A DNA stretch of 64,000 bases from Pseudomonas sp. DTU_2021_1001937_2_SI_NGA_ILE_001 (GCF_032463525.1 NZ_CP135971.1:1674001-1738000); one strand, 5' to 3'. Counted from the first letter of the stretch, positions 17,776-26,487 are shown. The notes: generated by a model from the sequence alone, not told the origin. Translations and numbers: made by a program.

Positions 17776-18725
17776 AATTCCCCTGAACTGAGCGGCGGTT
17801 ACCACCTGCCGCGCTTCGGCCGCGTGGTGGCCATCGCGGACGCCCCGGCCGAGGCCGGCCTGTGCGATGACTTCCGGCCGCGCTACGCGGTCGACATCGA
17901 GGTGCTGCTGCCGTCCGGCGAACCGGATCCGGCGCTGCCCCTGCTCGCCGGCGTGCCGTTACCGCTGCCTTCGGGCGGCGAGGAAATGGGCATGTTTGCC
18001 CTCCCCCAGGAGGGCACCCGAGTGGTGGTGTGGTTCGCGTATGGCTCGCCCAGCCACCCCCACATCCAGTCGATCCTGCCGCACGGCCTGAGCCTGCCCA
18101 AGGTCCTCAACGGCGACCAGGTCTGGCAGCACAGCGACGGCGTGCAGCAGCGCGTCACGGGCGACGGCGACTGGCTGCGCCAGACTGATGGCAAGATCCA
18201 TGACCAGGCGATCACCCGCGAGGTCGAGGCCCTGGGCAACAAGGAGCGCTACCAGAGCCACACTCAGCACGTGCAGCACCATTCCACCGAGACGGTAGAG
18301 GGATCAAGAAGGTCGAGGTGCCGGGCGCGCTCAAGATGGCCAGCGCCGGCACTGCCAGTCTGGCAGCCCTGGACGACCTGCACCAGGCCAGCGGCCGCGA
18401 TTACAACCTGGTGGTGGACAAGAAGCACAACGCCGCCGTGGGTGGCGACATGGCCGAGCGGATCGCAGGCCTGCGCGAGAGCATCACCCAAAAGAGCCAG
18501 CGGCTGCAGGCGCCGAAAAGCTGGGTCGGGTCCGAGGCGGTCAACATCTTCCAGATGCTGGTGGACACCCTGGACCTGCTCCAGGAGATGAACACGCAGA
18601 TCGCCGCGCACGTACACCCTGGCCCGAACACGCCGCCGACCAATGCGGCAGCGTTTGCGGCAAATGCGGCGAAGGCGGGGGTGATGTCGGCGACGTTAGG
18701 ATCTGTGACGTTTAAGGTTCAATAG
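17776..18725 (+). pseudogene. phage baseplate assembly protein V-like, 5'-truncated and frameshifted
   Basis: Frame 1 (17776 to about 18305) reads NSPELSGGYHLPRFG then RVVAIADAPAEAGLCDDFRPR, typical of baseplate spike proteins of R-type pyocins and myophages (gpV/gp5 OB fold). Around 18300 the reading continues one base back: GIKKVEVPGALK through to the stop at 18725, including HVHPGPNTPPTN. A single missing base near the GAGGG at 18299-18303 explains the switch. The N terminus is gone and no start codon precedes. The last 14 bp overlap the 3' end of the opposite-strand gene. Confidence 0.8.
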
Positions 18726-19959
18726 CTTCGTCGATTTGATTTTTTATGAGTGTTACTAATGAGTTTGCAGACACTGATGCCGAGTGCCTAAACATTTTGT
18801 GGCCCGGTATGTATTGCAGTTTCTGTACATTCAAACATATGGAAAGCCCGCCGCTAAGGATTCTAAAGGCATCTTTATGCGCAGGGAGCTCAGGTGATTC
18901 ACCACTATAAACCTCTGCATTTGATTGCTCGTAAAATTCACGGCTCCAAATTTCTTCTCCGTCCTCATCTAACACGGCACCCTTTTGAACTTTATAATTT
19001 TTGCCAATATCCAGCAGTGGATCGTCTCCAATCGGCTCAATTGGCTCTGAGAACAAGTATATCAATGGTGAGGCTGAGTTGGTGAGCGCGGTGATGTAGA
19101 TTACAAGCCCTGAAAACTTGAATAGGTACCCACATTCGTTATCGTTTGCATAGAGAACACTATGCCCGTCCTGAGATATAGAAATAATCTGTGTATGCCC
19201 AGAGCAGTGCCCGTTCACCACATCAGATGAGAATCTGAGACCACCTTGTTTTTCCATGTGCTGTAGGACGATGTTAGCCTTCTCAGGATCAGTGATTAGG
19301 ACCACGTCAGGCACCGAAGCATTGATCTTCGCTGCTTGCAAGGCAGCTATGAGTCCCTCGACCGCTTGAGCCTTCACTTTGTTCTCAAGTTCCCCATGAG
19401 CAGCTTTCGTTAGATTGTATGCCCGCTCCAAGTCTACCCTACCTTGGGCGCGCGTATACGTTTCCCCAAGTATCGGTGCCAATAAGTGATCTAGAGTAAA
19501 TAGCACTTTTAGAAGCGTTTTTGCGATGTCTTGCTCTAAGATTATGACTGCGCTATGCGTAATCTTGTTGCGCCACGTCTCGACCTTTAAAAATAACGCT
19601 CTCGCATCATCGCTCATTGATATGTTCAGGATGTCTCTAAGCCTATCTATAGACTCCTTGAAAGTTATGGTGTGAACACCATCCGCCTCGTATAGCTCAG
19701 ATATTTCATTTTTGTTCTTGCTTTTGTAAGCGCCCTTGAGCTTGCTGATATCAGAGTACAAAAGCAGCTCATTCCTCTCTCTGAGTATGTGTTTAAACAA
19801 TATTTCCATTCCGTGCTGAATGCTCAATATTGAATCTTTCAAAGCGGAGAATCGCTCTATCTCAGGGGCTCCGGAGATTTCAAGATCCTCATGTTTGGTT
19901 AAGTGGGTGTAGCCTTTCCTCAGGGAGTCAAATCCGTTCTCGATTAGGGATATCTGCAC
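18712..19959 (-). CDS. unrecognised 415-aa protein with HEPN-type RX4H motif
   Basis: GTG start with AAGGAA 8-9 nt upstream. The first 170 residues are helical and contain a HEPN ribonuclease-like signature: Arg130-Asn131-Lys-Ile-Thr-His135 within KVETWRNKITHS, preceded by helices rich in charged residues (MEILFKHILRERNELLLY). In HEPN RNases, R-x4-6-H with a polar residue after Arg is the catalytic pair. The C-terminal 240 residues are unknown; they look mixed alpha/beta (VLYANDNECGYLFKFSGLVIYIT). AT-richer than the chromosome. No signal peptide. Probably an RNA-cleaving toxin or defence effector, inferred only from the motif and island setting. Confidence 0.8.
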   Translation of the reverse strand: MQISLIENGFDSLRKGYTHLTKHEDLEISGAPEIERFSALKDSILSIQHGMEILFKHILRERNELLLYSDISKLKGAYKSKNKNEISELYEADGVHTITFKESIDRLRDILNISMSDDARALFLKVETWRNKITHSAVIILEQDIAKTLLKVLFTLDHLLAPILGETYTRAQGRVDLERAYNLTKAAHGELENKVKAQAVEGLIAALQAAKINASVPDVVLITDPEKANIVLQHMEKQGGLRFSSDVVNGHCSGHTQIISISQDGHSVLYANDNECGYLFKFSGLVIYITALTNSASPLIYLFSEPIEPIGDDPLLDIGKNYKVQKGAVLDEDGEEIWSREFYEQSNAEVYSGESPELPAHKDAFRILSGGLSICLNVQKLQYIPGHKMFRHSASVSANSLVTLIKNQIDEAIEP

Positions 19960-20748
19960 TTCAAGATTCCTTCTAAAAATGTCCGTACTAGATAATCTTT
20001 AAGGATAACTTAGCTTGCTTGAAAAAATCCTATTGTCCCAAAAAAAAACAGCTCGAAAAATCACTTATCCCCCTCCCGCCGACGGGCTTTGCGTCCCGTT
20101 CTTGTGCAAACCAGGCAGGTGATGCAAACCATGCTCCAGGCCACGCCGTCCGTGCGCCCTCACATGGCACGAGCCATTACACACAGTGCAAAGCTTTGCA
20201 GAAAAATGTCACGGGGTTGCACGACGTGCTGCAGGCCGTCCAAGACGATCGATCTGGCGATAGGCCCGGCCCGCTTGGACGAAAAATTGGAAAACAGGCG
20301 AAAATGGGGATTTTCAAAATCTGCACTGCTCCAGAATTGGCATGTGTACAGTTTAAAGCCGAGGTGACATAAATCACTACACGCCTTTAAAATCGTGGCT
20401 TTCAGAGTGAGGAGATGCTGCAATCCCTTGCAAAAATCGGCATCTGCATCTGCATCTGCATCTGCATCTGCAGTGCAGAGTCTCCTCCCGTCTGGCGAAC
20501 TCGTCCCCCACCATGCCTGCCTGCTAAACCTATGGCGAACCCGGCCCCTCACATCTGCGTGCAGCGCCAGCTCGGCCATGGTGCTTGGCAGGATCGCGCA
20601 CACGGCGCCACTCTTCACATTTCTTCACTCCCTCTCTCTTCTGCTACGATCACAGCACACATATGGAATAGGAACAGACAGTCTCTTCGGCAAGCCAGTT
20701 TATCGGACTGTGAGATTGCTCTGCTTTATAAAAGTTCATGAGAAAGAA
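19960..20748. other. divergent regulatory region of the island
   Basis: About 790 bp between the two divergent RX4H-motif genes. It contains five tandem copies of GCATCT (20440-20469, plus a partial sixth). Frames here are open in places but are low-complexity or lack coding character, so no gene is called. GC content is near the chromosome in 20080-20300 and lower elsewhere, suggesting mixed origin. Promoters of both genes must lie here. Confidence 0.5.
20440..20472 (+). repeat. hexanucleotide microsatellite (GCATCT)5
   Basis: Five perfect GCATCT units plus GCA, about 280 bp upstream of the ApeA-like gene. Such repeats can vary in length by replication slippage. Confidence 0.85.
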
Positions 20749-22125
20749 ATGAATAAGATTGAAGAGTTGACTCTTGGTGAATCGTATAGCTTTCAGGTGG
20801 TATTCATCCAAAATGGAAATGCTTTCGCAGCAAAGATAGAAGCCAACCCAGACAAAATAACGCTTACGATAATGACGGAGCATACGAACCTAAAGGAATT
20901 ACAACCACTTGAACCACACATTGACGAGATCATATGTCAACACCGGCACGATAAATTTATTCTTGGGGAGCTTGAGATGCTTACCTCTTCGACCCGAGAG
21001 ATCTGCGCCGTTACGAAAACATGGTTCCAAGAATACAGCTATAGTGCAAAATACTTACTCTACTGCACGAACCCCGAAGAAGACGAGCTAAAGTTTGACA
21101 GCCTAAAAATAAGCTCACCAGCCATCGGCAAGTGGGTAGGATACACATCAACATCACAGCGAATATTAGAGGCATATCATACTAGCAGTGAAAGCCTGTT
21201 TGATATAGATCACGACTTAAACATCGAATTGCAAAACAATCGATCAGTTTCAGTATCTTATAATATCGAGATAAGTGACCGACACGACATCTTTCAAAGC
21301 AGCTTAAGCTTTCCACCTTCACTAATATTTAATTTTGACAACGCGACGGCCGCCCAAGCCGTTTCAGAATTCAATAAATCCTCAACTTTTATCTCCTTCT
21401 TTTTGGGGTTCAGCCCTGACATAAAATCAATCGAATTCTATGGAAATTTTTACCGCTGCACCATGTACTATCCTGGCAATATAAAGCACCCAAAGAAAAA
21501 AATGGACGAATGGGTATTATATCCACTAGGCTGGGACCTTGTTCCATTGTTTAATCATAGTGGTCTCCCCGCCATCCCGCCAGAAGCATTTAAAAACTAT
21601 TTCGACGGTGATGACAACCTGCAAGACACTATATCAAAGTTCGTAACCTATCGAGAAATGCACAATATCGAAGATAGATTTCTCGGATTCTTTAGACTGC
21701 TTGAAAGGATATGCCTTCAAAAAAAATCCCACATAAACGAACAACAACTAGATAAACTTTTAGCCCACTCCAAAGAACTATTAGCCTCTTTCGGCCTAAC
21801 ATCCAGAAAAAGAAAAGACTTTGAAAGCTCCATCAGAAGAGCAAACAGCTCAAAATATAATACCGAAAAATGCATTAGTGACTTTATCGAAAAACTACCA
21901 ACTGAAGTAACAGAAAAGCTTGAAACAAAAAAATCAGAACTCACAAACATATGCAAACTTCGGAACGATATCACCCATGCCAATCCCTACTCAATAGGCC
22001 GCTATGAAATTTATCACTACACAAACTTTATTCAATCCCTACTTTTTTGTGGCCTGCTCAAAAAGTTGGGAGTAGTGATAACCACATGTCCGGCACTCGG
22101 AAATAGGCTAAAGTTCATGCGCTGA
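20749..22125 (+). CDS. ApeA-like HEPN protein, probable anti-phage defence
   Basis: 458 aa. The N-terminal 300 residues are beta-rich (SYSFQVVFIQNGNAFAAKI, KYLLYCTNPEEDELKFDSLKI) like the ApeA N-terminal domain. The last 150 form a helical HEPN domain with FLGFFRLLERICLQ and the catalytic motif Arg405-Asn406-Asp-Ile-Thr-His410 in CKLRNDITHANPY. ApeA-type proteins stop phage growth by abortive RNA cleavage. The sequence is strongly AT-rich compared with its surroundings. ATG 20749 is the only Met in frame near the first conserved segment; its ribosome site is weak, and a GTG at 20710 (adding 13 residues) is possible. Assignment rests on motif and layout, not on a search. Confidence 0.82.
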   Translation: MNKIEELTLGESYSFQVVFIQNGNAFAAKIEANPDKITLTIMTEHTNLKELQPLEPHIDEIICQHRHDKFILGELEMLTSSTREICAVTKTWFQEYSYSAKYLLYCTNPEEDELKFDSLKISSPAIGKWVGYTSTSQRILEAYHTSSESLFDIDHDLNIELQNNRSVSVSYNIEISDRHDIFQSSLSFPPSLIFNFDNATAAQAVSEFNKSSTFISFFLGFSPDIKSIEFYGNFYRCTMYYPGNIKHPKKKMDEWVLYPLGWDLVPLFNHSGLPAIPPEAFKNYFDGDDNLQDTISKFVTYREMHNIEDRFLGFFRLLERICLQKKSHINEQQLDKLLAHSKELLASFGLTSRKRKDFESSIRRANSSKYNTEKCISDFIEKLPTEVTEKLETKKSELTNICKLRNDITHANPYSIGRYEIYHYTNFIQSLLFCGLLKKLGVVITTCPALGNRLKFMR

Positions 22126-23037
22126 GCTTGAGCACCCAAGTAATACCAGCTTACTGGCATATGAGTCGCCACACGAATCTCAACGGAGAAAGCCGAACTC
22201 TGCGCGGCAGAACCCGCGCAGCAGCCGGTCGCCTGTCAATCACGCGCCCGGAAATGCACAGCGATACAAATGCAAAACTGACCTCTATCTGCTAAGGATT
22301 TCTGGCATAGCCCTGAGCATCCAGAAAAAGTCCACATAACGTTCACACCCAGCGGGGACATCTGTAACAAGTATCCGTAAACACTCCATAAATTCATATG
22401 GACAAAAGACAAAAACAATACCCACGGGCGACTTTTACCGGCTTAGAATCCTTTGATTGACGGTTGAAAGCTGCGAGGGGTCAATAGCTGTCAGTATTTG
22501 CACAACGCCCCAGCAATCTCGACATGCCCCCCAGACGCCCCAGCATCGTGTCGATTCTCTACGAGTAGCTAACTTCCAGCCTTCCCCTCAAAAAAGGTAA
22601 TTCCGGTAATTGCATACTGGAACGAGCCTGCACGCCTTGATTTACGTGGTCTGCGGTAATTACCACGAAGGGTAACTAGAGGTAAGGCAAAAGGTAATCC
22701 AAGCGTAAGACTCTGTTTTATAAGGTTTTTTATTTTTATAGATGTCACGTCAGGATAGGTAATCGACTTACTAACTTATTACCAATTTATTTCCTTCTTC
22801 TATCCCTCCGTATCCCTTGAGCTGTAAGGTATGTAGACCTTTGTCAAAACACAATTACCAAAATTACCTTTTTTTGAGGGGTCAACATAAAACGCCGGAA
22901 ATGCCCGTTTCGGCCGTTCTCCCTACCTCACGCATGCACATCCATGGGAACACGCTGGGAACACTCACACGCCCGCCCTACCCCGCCAAAGCCCCGTAAA
23001 TACAGGACTTGCGCGCCTGGGCGACGCGGCTTACAAC
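22126..23037. other. gene-free right end of the island
   Basis: About 910 bp without a supported gene. Contains the GGTAAT/ATTACC cluster (22596-22868) and two copies of GAGGGGTCAA at 22475-22484 and 22876-22885. An AT-rich tract (about 22715-22745) lies inside the cluster. Layout resembles a worn replication or regulatory region rather than coding DNA. Confidence 0.5.
22596..22868. repeat. cluster of GGTAAT/ATTACC motifs
   Basis: GGTAAT or its complement at 22596, 22605, 22655 (palindromic GGTAATTACC), 22693, 22758, 22778, 22853 and 22862, plus GGTAAC at 22671 and GGTAAG at 22681. About 0.13 copies would be expected in a random 275-bp sequence. Possible iterons or regulator sites. Confidence 0.7.
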
Positions 23038-23065
23038 GTTCGAATCCCTCTTTCACCGCCAAATT
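23038..23065 (+). repeat. right attachment site (attR)
   Basis: Exact 28-bp copy of 17413-17440 (tRNA-Ser 3' end). Marks the right boundary of the island. Confidence 0.93.
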
Positions 23066-23075
23066 CGATGTAGAC

Positions 23076-23108
23076 AAAAGCCCCGGCCTGCAAAGTCCGG
23101 GGCTTTTT
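23076..23108 (+). terminator. original tRNA-Ser terminator
   Basis: AAAAGCCCCGG / CCGGGGCTTTTT stem with a 10-nt loop and a T run, 10 bp beyond the right att copy. Before insertion it would have followed the tRNA directly. Confidence 0.75.
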
Positions 23109-23223
23109 GTTCATGCCTATGCAGCCCGCCGCTTCCGCCTCTGCCCCGCTCGCGGCTATGATCCGCGAATCATGCATCCCTTGATGAGGATGCACCCGCC
23201 CTGGGCACAAGGTCCCCTGCACC

Positions 23224-25038
23224 ATGCTCGAACGCCCCTATAAGGATGACGACTCGCTGCTCGTCCTGATCGCCAAACTGCTGTTCAACCTGGCGCTGCT
23301 GGTGGTGCCGTTCATCATTCCGTTTTTCCTGCCGCCGCTGCTGGTGCTCGCCTACTGGCTGGGCGCGCACTTGGCCGAGTGGCTGGAGAACCGCATCACC
23401 GGCGAGGTGAACGGCACTTTCGTGTGGGTGCTGGGTAGCTGCCTGGGGTTGAGTGCGCTGGTTGCCAACCTGGTGTCGCCGGGGCTGGCCGGGGTGCTGT
23501 GCTTCGTGGTCCTGCTGCTGGTGCATGAAGGCTGGAAGCGGCTGGCGGGGCTGACCTTCAAGACACCGCCGCAAGGCCCGGGCCTGACCCGCACGCGCTC
23601 CACCGCCAGGCCGGGCACCAGCGCCTGGAGTGGGCCAGCGCCGGTGACACCGCAAGGTGAAGCGGTGCGCGTACTGCAGTGCAGCGAGTTCGTCATGGGC
23701 GGGCCGGCGGTGTGCGACTACCTGCTGCCGGACGGCAGCGTGATCAACGGCGGCGGAGCCTCCACCGCCTTCTCCCCGGACGGGCGCTACTTCGTGACCC
23801 CTGCGCCGTCGCGCACGGACTGGCCGCTGCTGATTCTCGACCGGCAGCTCGGCCTGCTGCATGTCTGCGACGTACAGAGTCGCTTCTGGGAGATCGACGA
23901 AGTCAGCGACACCACCATTATCGGACGGCAGAGCCCGCTGACCGACGACAGCGCCTGGGCGGCGCAGATCGACGAGCTTATCGCCCACGGCCAGACCCAC
24001 CAGATGCATGAAGTGGCGGGCCTGAAAATCGCCAACGACCAGTGGCAATACCTGCAGCAGCGCCAGGAACAGGCCTTTCCTGCACCACCGCAGGCTGGTG
24101 GCCCGTCGTTCACCTGGCGCCCATGCATACCGGATGACCTCACCGTGCTGGAGAATCCGCTGGATCCGTTGTGGTACCCGGAGGCGCAGATCAGCGTCGA
24201 CGGGCAGCCCAGTGGTCTGCGCCTGTCCATGCAGTTCCCCAAGGTGGCCTGGCGCGCCGACGGCCTTGCCCTGGCCTGCCTGGCCAGCCAGGGCGATGAT
24301 CGGCAGAGCCACTGGTGGGTCTGGGACCGCGAGTGGAGACGCCTGCCGCCACTGACCGATCTTGCCGACTACATGCCACGCGCGCTGGCACAGGGCGACG
24401 CCCAGCTGGACAGCGACCACCTCGGCGTTGCATGGGAACTCATGCAACCCTACCTCGCCGATGATGAGCACGGCACGCTGAGCGGCCTGACTGCCAGCGC
24501 CTTGGAAATCGACGGCAAGGTGTTCGAACAACCGCGAATCATTCAGCGCGCCTCGCTGCACGAGCCGACTCAGGAACGAGTGCAGAGCGCGCCCCTGGCG
24601 GGCGGACAACGCCTGGAGTGGCAGCGTCTCTACGTGGACGAAGCCCTGTCCTGGCCGGTGTATCGCTGTTATCTGGGGAGCCAGGCGCTGCCCGGTGAAT
24701 GGCTGCTCGACCATCGGATCAGCCCCAAAGGCCAACAGATCGCCCTGGTGGCCTATGCCCCGCCGCCAGCAGCGCCCCACCGGCTGGCGTTGCTGGATGC
24801 CGCCAGCGGCGAGGTGACCTGGCTGCCAGGCGAGTTCCTGGCCGCGCAACTGCAGGGGCTGAGCGATGAACACCTGTACCTGCTGCATATAACAGGTCGC
24901 CTGCAGGTCGCCGCGCCGCCCTCTCTGGAGCAGACCCTGCTGCCGGGTCTGCCGGACATGCAGAACGCCGCAGCTTTTCTGGAACCCGGGGAAAACCAGC
25001 GTCTTTATTACTCCAGAGCCCGCATTCCGACGAAATGA
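23224..25038 (+). CDS. large conserved hypothetical membrane protein
   Basis: 604 aa. Three hydrophobic helices in the first 110 residues (LLVLIAKLLFNLALLVVPFI, ...FLPPLLVLAYWLG..., and 80-100), then a large soluble domain with repeated beta-strand patterns such as STAFSPDGRYFVTPAPS, PKVAWRADGLALACLA and ISPKGQQIALVAYAP, which look like beta-propeller blades. I do not recognise the family. Chromosomal codon use, first gene after the island. Probably anchored in the inner membrane; the side of the propeller is unclear. Confidence 0.78.
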   Translation: MLERPYKDDDSLLVLIAKLLFNLALLVVPFIIPFFLPPLLVLAYWLGAHLAEWLENRITGEVNGTFVWVLGSCLGLSALVANLVSPGLAGVLCFVVLLLVHEGWKRLAGLTFKTPPQGPGLTRTRSTARPGTSAWSGPAPVTPQGEAVRVLQCSEFVMGGPAVCDYLLPDGSVINGGGASTAFSPDGRYFVTPAPSRTDWPLLILDRQLGLLHVCDVQSRFWEIDEVSDTTIIGRQSPLTDDSAWAAQIDELIAHGQTHQMHEVAGLKIANDQWQYLQQRQEQAFPAPPQAGGPSFTWRPCIPDDLTVLENPLDPLWYPEAQISVDGQPSGLRLSMQFPKVAWRADGLALACLASQGDDRQSHWWVWDREWRRLPPLTDLADYMPRALAQGDAQLDSDHLGVAWELMQPYLADDEHGTLSGLTASALEIDGKVFEQPRIIQRASLHEPTQERVQSAPLAGGQRLEWQRLYVDEALSWPVYRCYLGSQALPGEWLLDHRISPKGQQIALVAYAPPPAAPHRLALLDAASGEVTWLPGEFLAAQLQGLSDEHLYLLHITGRLQVAAPPSLEQTLLPGLPDMQNAAAFLEPGENQRLYYSRARIPTK

Positions 25039-25117
25039 CCGTTCGGTTTAGAAATCTGTTCTAGGGTGAATTCGGAGCGGCCCGCGACGGGCCGGCAGTC
25101 GAGACAAGGAGTAGATC

Positions 25118-25381
25118 ATGCGCAGATCGGTCATATCCCTGCTGGCGGTGTTCGTATTGGCCGCCGCGCTGCCCTCGGTGGCCATTGCCGAAAACGAACT
25201 GGAAAAAGGCGTGCGCCACGATAACCGCGAGCTGGACAAGGGCGTGGATCATGACGCCAAGGAAGTCGACAAGGGCGTGAAGCACGATGCCAGCGAAGTG
25301 GACAAAGCTGCCAGGCACGCCGATGACGAGCGTCACAAGGCCGACAAGCATGTCGACAAAGAGGTCAAGAAGGACCTCTGA
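25118..25381 (+). CDS. small secreted protein with 11-residue charged repeats
   Basis: 87 aa. Signal peptide of about 24 residues ending SVAIA. The mature part is five tandem 11-residue units, ENELEKGVRHD, NRELDKGVDHD, AKEVDKGVKHD, ASEVDKAARHA, DDERHKADKHV, then DKEVKKDL. Hendecad repeats form amphipathic or coiled helices, as in LEA-like stress proteins and some apolipoproteins. AAGGAG lies 7 nt upstream of the ATG. Periplasmic; function unknown. Confidence 0.78.
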   Translation: MRRSVISLLAVFVLAAALPSVAIAENELEKGVRHDNRELDKGVDHDAKEVDKGVKHDASEVDKAARHADDERHKADKHVDKEVKKDL

Positions 25382-25494
25382 TCGCCGCAGGTCGTGCTGG
25401 CGTGGCCGGGCGGCAGGCGCTTTGTTAACCTGTGCGGCTCCGCTTGGTTCGGGGCGAGTGCGCGACTGGCGCGCTCCAGCACCTGGAAACCGCC

Positions 25495-25731
25495 ATGAGC
25501 CGAAGCCTGCGCCACACGCCGATCTTTCCCATCACCTCTGCGACTTCCGAAGCCTGGGACAAGGCCCGCTGGCATCGAGCCTGGCGCCGTGCCGAGCGTC
25601 AGCGCCTGGGCTGTCGCCCGTTCAGCGAACCCCTGCCGGAGCGAGCGTTCTTCAACCCATGGACGATGAACAAGGACGGTAAGCACTGGCGACCCGCAAC
25701 GCCTCTCGGCCACCCGGTCATGCGCAAGTAA
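25495..25731 (+). CDS. small basic hypothetical protein
   Basis: 78 aa rich in Arg and Trp (DKARWHRAWRRAERQRLG, AFFNPWTMNKDGKHW). No signal peptide or membrane helix. GGAAA sits 6 nt before the ATG. I do not recognise it; it is kept because the composition is protein-like and the start context is reasonable. Confidence 0.55.
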   Translation: MSRSLRHTPIFPITSATSEAWDKARWHRAWRRAERQRLGCRPFSEPLPERAFFNPWTMNKDGKHWRPATPLGHPVMRK

Positions 25732-25808
25732 GCGGCATCACCGAAGTTTTCCTGATGCTGCGCCTGGGGTAGCATCCTCGGCCTGATGCCAAGGGCTGTC
25801 CGGATGCC

Positions 25809-26180
25809 ATGATCAAGAATTGCTTACTCATCCTGCTGATGCTGCTGCCTGTGGGCCTTGCCCAGGCTGCCGGCGATGCCGAAGCCGGCAAGGCAGTATT
25901 CACCAAGCTGTGCTCGGGCTGCCACAAGATCGGCCCCTACGCACGGGCGGCGTTCGGCCCCCAGCTCAATGGGGTCATTGGCCGCCAGGCGGGGCACACC
26001 GACGACTACAAGTACACCGAGGCGATGCTTAACTCCGGGATCGTCTGGACCCGTGAGAACATCGCCCGTTTCGTCAAGGACCCCAGCGGCATGGTGCCCG
26101 ACACGCGCATGAAACTCTGGTGGCTGGGCAATGACCAGCGCATGGAGGACCTGCTGGAGTACCTGCAGGCCAACCCCTGA
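25809..26180 (+). CDS. class I cytochrome c
   Basis: 123 aa with a signal peptide (cleavage near AQA-AGDAE). Haem attachment CSGCH: Cys35, Cys38, His39. Met101 in VPDTRMKLWW is the likely sixth ligand. Helices and length match cytochrome c2/c550-type soluble carriers that transfer electrons in the periplasm. It stands alone, so the redox partner is not indicated. Confidence 0.9.
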   Translation: MIKNCLLILLMLLPVGLAQAAGDAEAGKAVFTKLCSGCHKIGPYARAAFGPQLNGVIGRQAGHTDDYKYTEAMLNSGIVWTRENIARFVKDPSGMVPDTRMKLWWLGNDQRMEDLLEYLQANP

Positions 26181-26183
26181 CCC

Positions 26184-26348
26184 TCAGCGTTCTGGCGTGT
26201 CGTAGGGCGGATAGTCGTCCTTGGGCTGGCGATCGTTCGGCGCATCGGCAGGTGCCGGCGGGTCGACCTGCGGGTCTTCGAGGTCGGGCGACTCATGATC
26301 GAAATCCAGGTCGTCAGGCTTGTGGGTATCAGGGGTTCGAGCAGACAT
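26184..26348 (-). CDS. 54-aa Asp/Pro-rich small protein
   Basis: Begins MSARTPDTHKPDDLDFDHE and ends DDYPPYDTPER. GGAGG lies 5 nt before ATG 26348. It is highly acidic, with many Asp and Pro, and likely disordered. The stop is only 4 bp from the convergent cytochrome c stop. Too short for a family call. Confidence 0.6.
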   Translation of the reverse strand: MSARTPDTHKPDDLDFDHESPDLEDPQVDPPAPADAPNDRQPKDDYPPYDTPER

Positions 26349-26487
26349 GCAACCTCCGCAACATGATGGGCGTTGTAAGACTGTGAGCCGCCCGGGTCAT
26401 GAAGGTGCACCCCGGATGGACGAACGGTAGGCCGTTGTCTGGCACTTGCGCCCAGTGCTAGCCTTGCGCCATCCACGGAGGGAATTC

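Larger units (their letters stand above)
17413..23065. mobile_element. tRNA-Ser genomic island with phage relics and two HEPN-type genes
   Basis: A 5.65-kb segment between two exact 28-bp copies of the tRNA-Ser 3' end. Left part: GC-rich remains of phage tail genes. Middle: two divergent AT-rich genes with RX4H motifs. Right end: gene-free, with clustered GGTAAT motifs. There is no integrase, excisionase or replication gene, so the element is decayed or was always mobilised in trans. The hairpin beyond the right copy (23076-23108) probably terminated the tRNA transcript before insertion. Confidence 0.9.

Noticed and set aside
20019..20372. Open frame in the island's divergent region
   Set aside because: Overlaps other frames of equal length, has no ribosome site and no family pattern; more likely remnant DNA.
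20160..20618. Minus frame with an Ala-Asp repeat
   Set aside because: The (AD)n stretch is only the GCATCT microsatellite read in reverse.
22441..22880. CRISPR array from repeated GGTAAT motifs
   Set aside because: Motifs are 6-10 bp, irregularly spaced and in both orientations; no spacer-repeat structure.
17413..23065. Complete prophage
   Set aside because: Only fragments of tail genes; no integrase, capsid, terminase or lysis genes.
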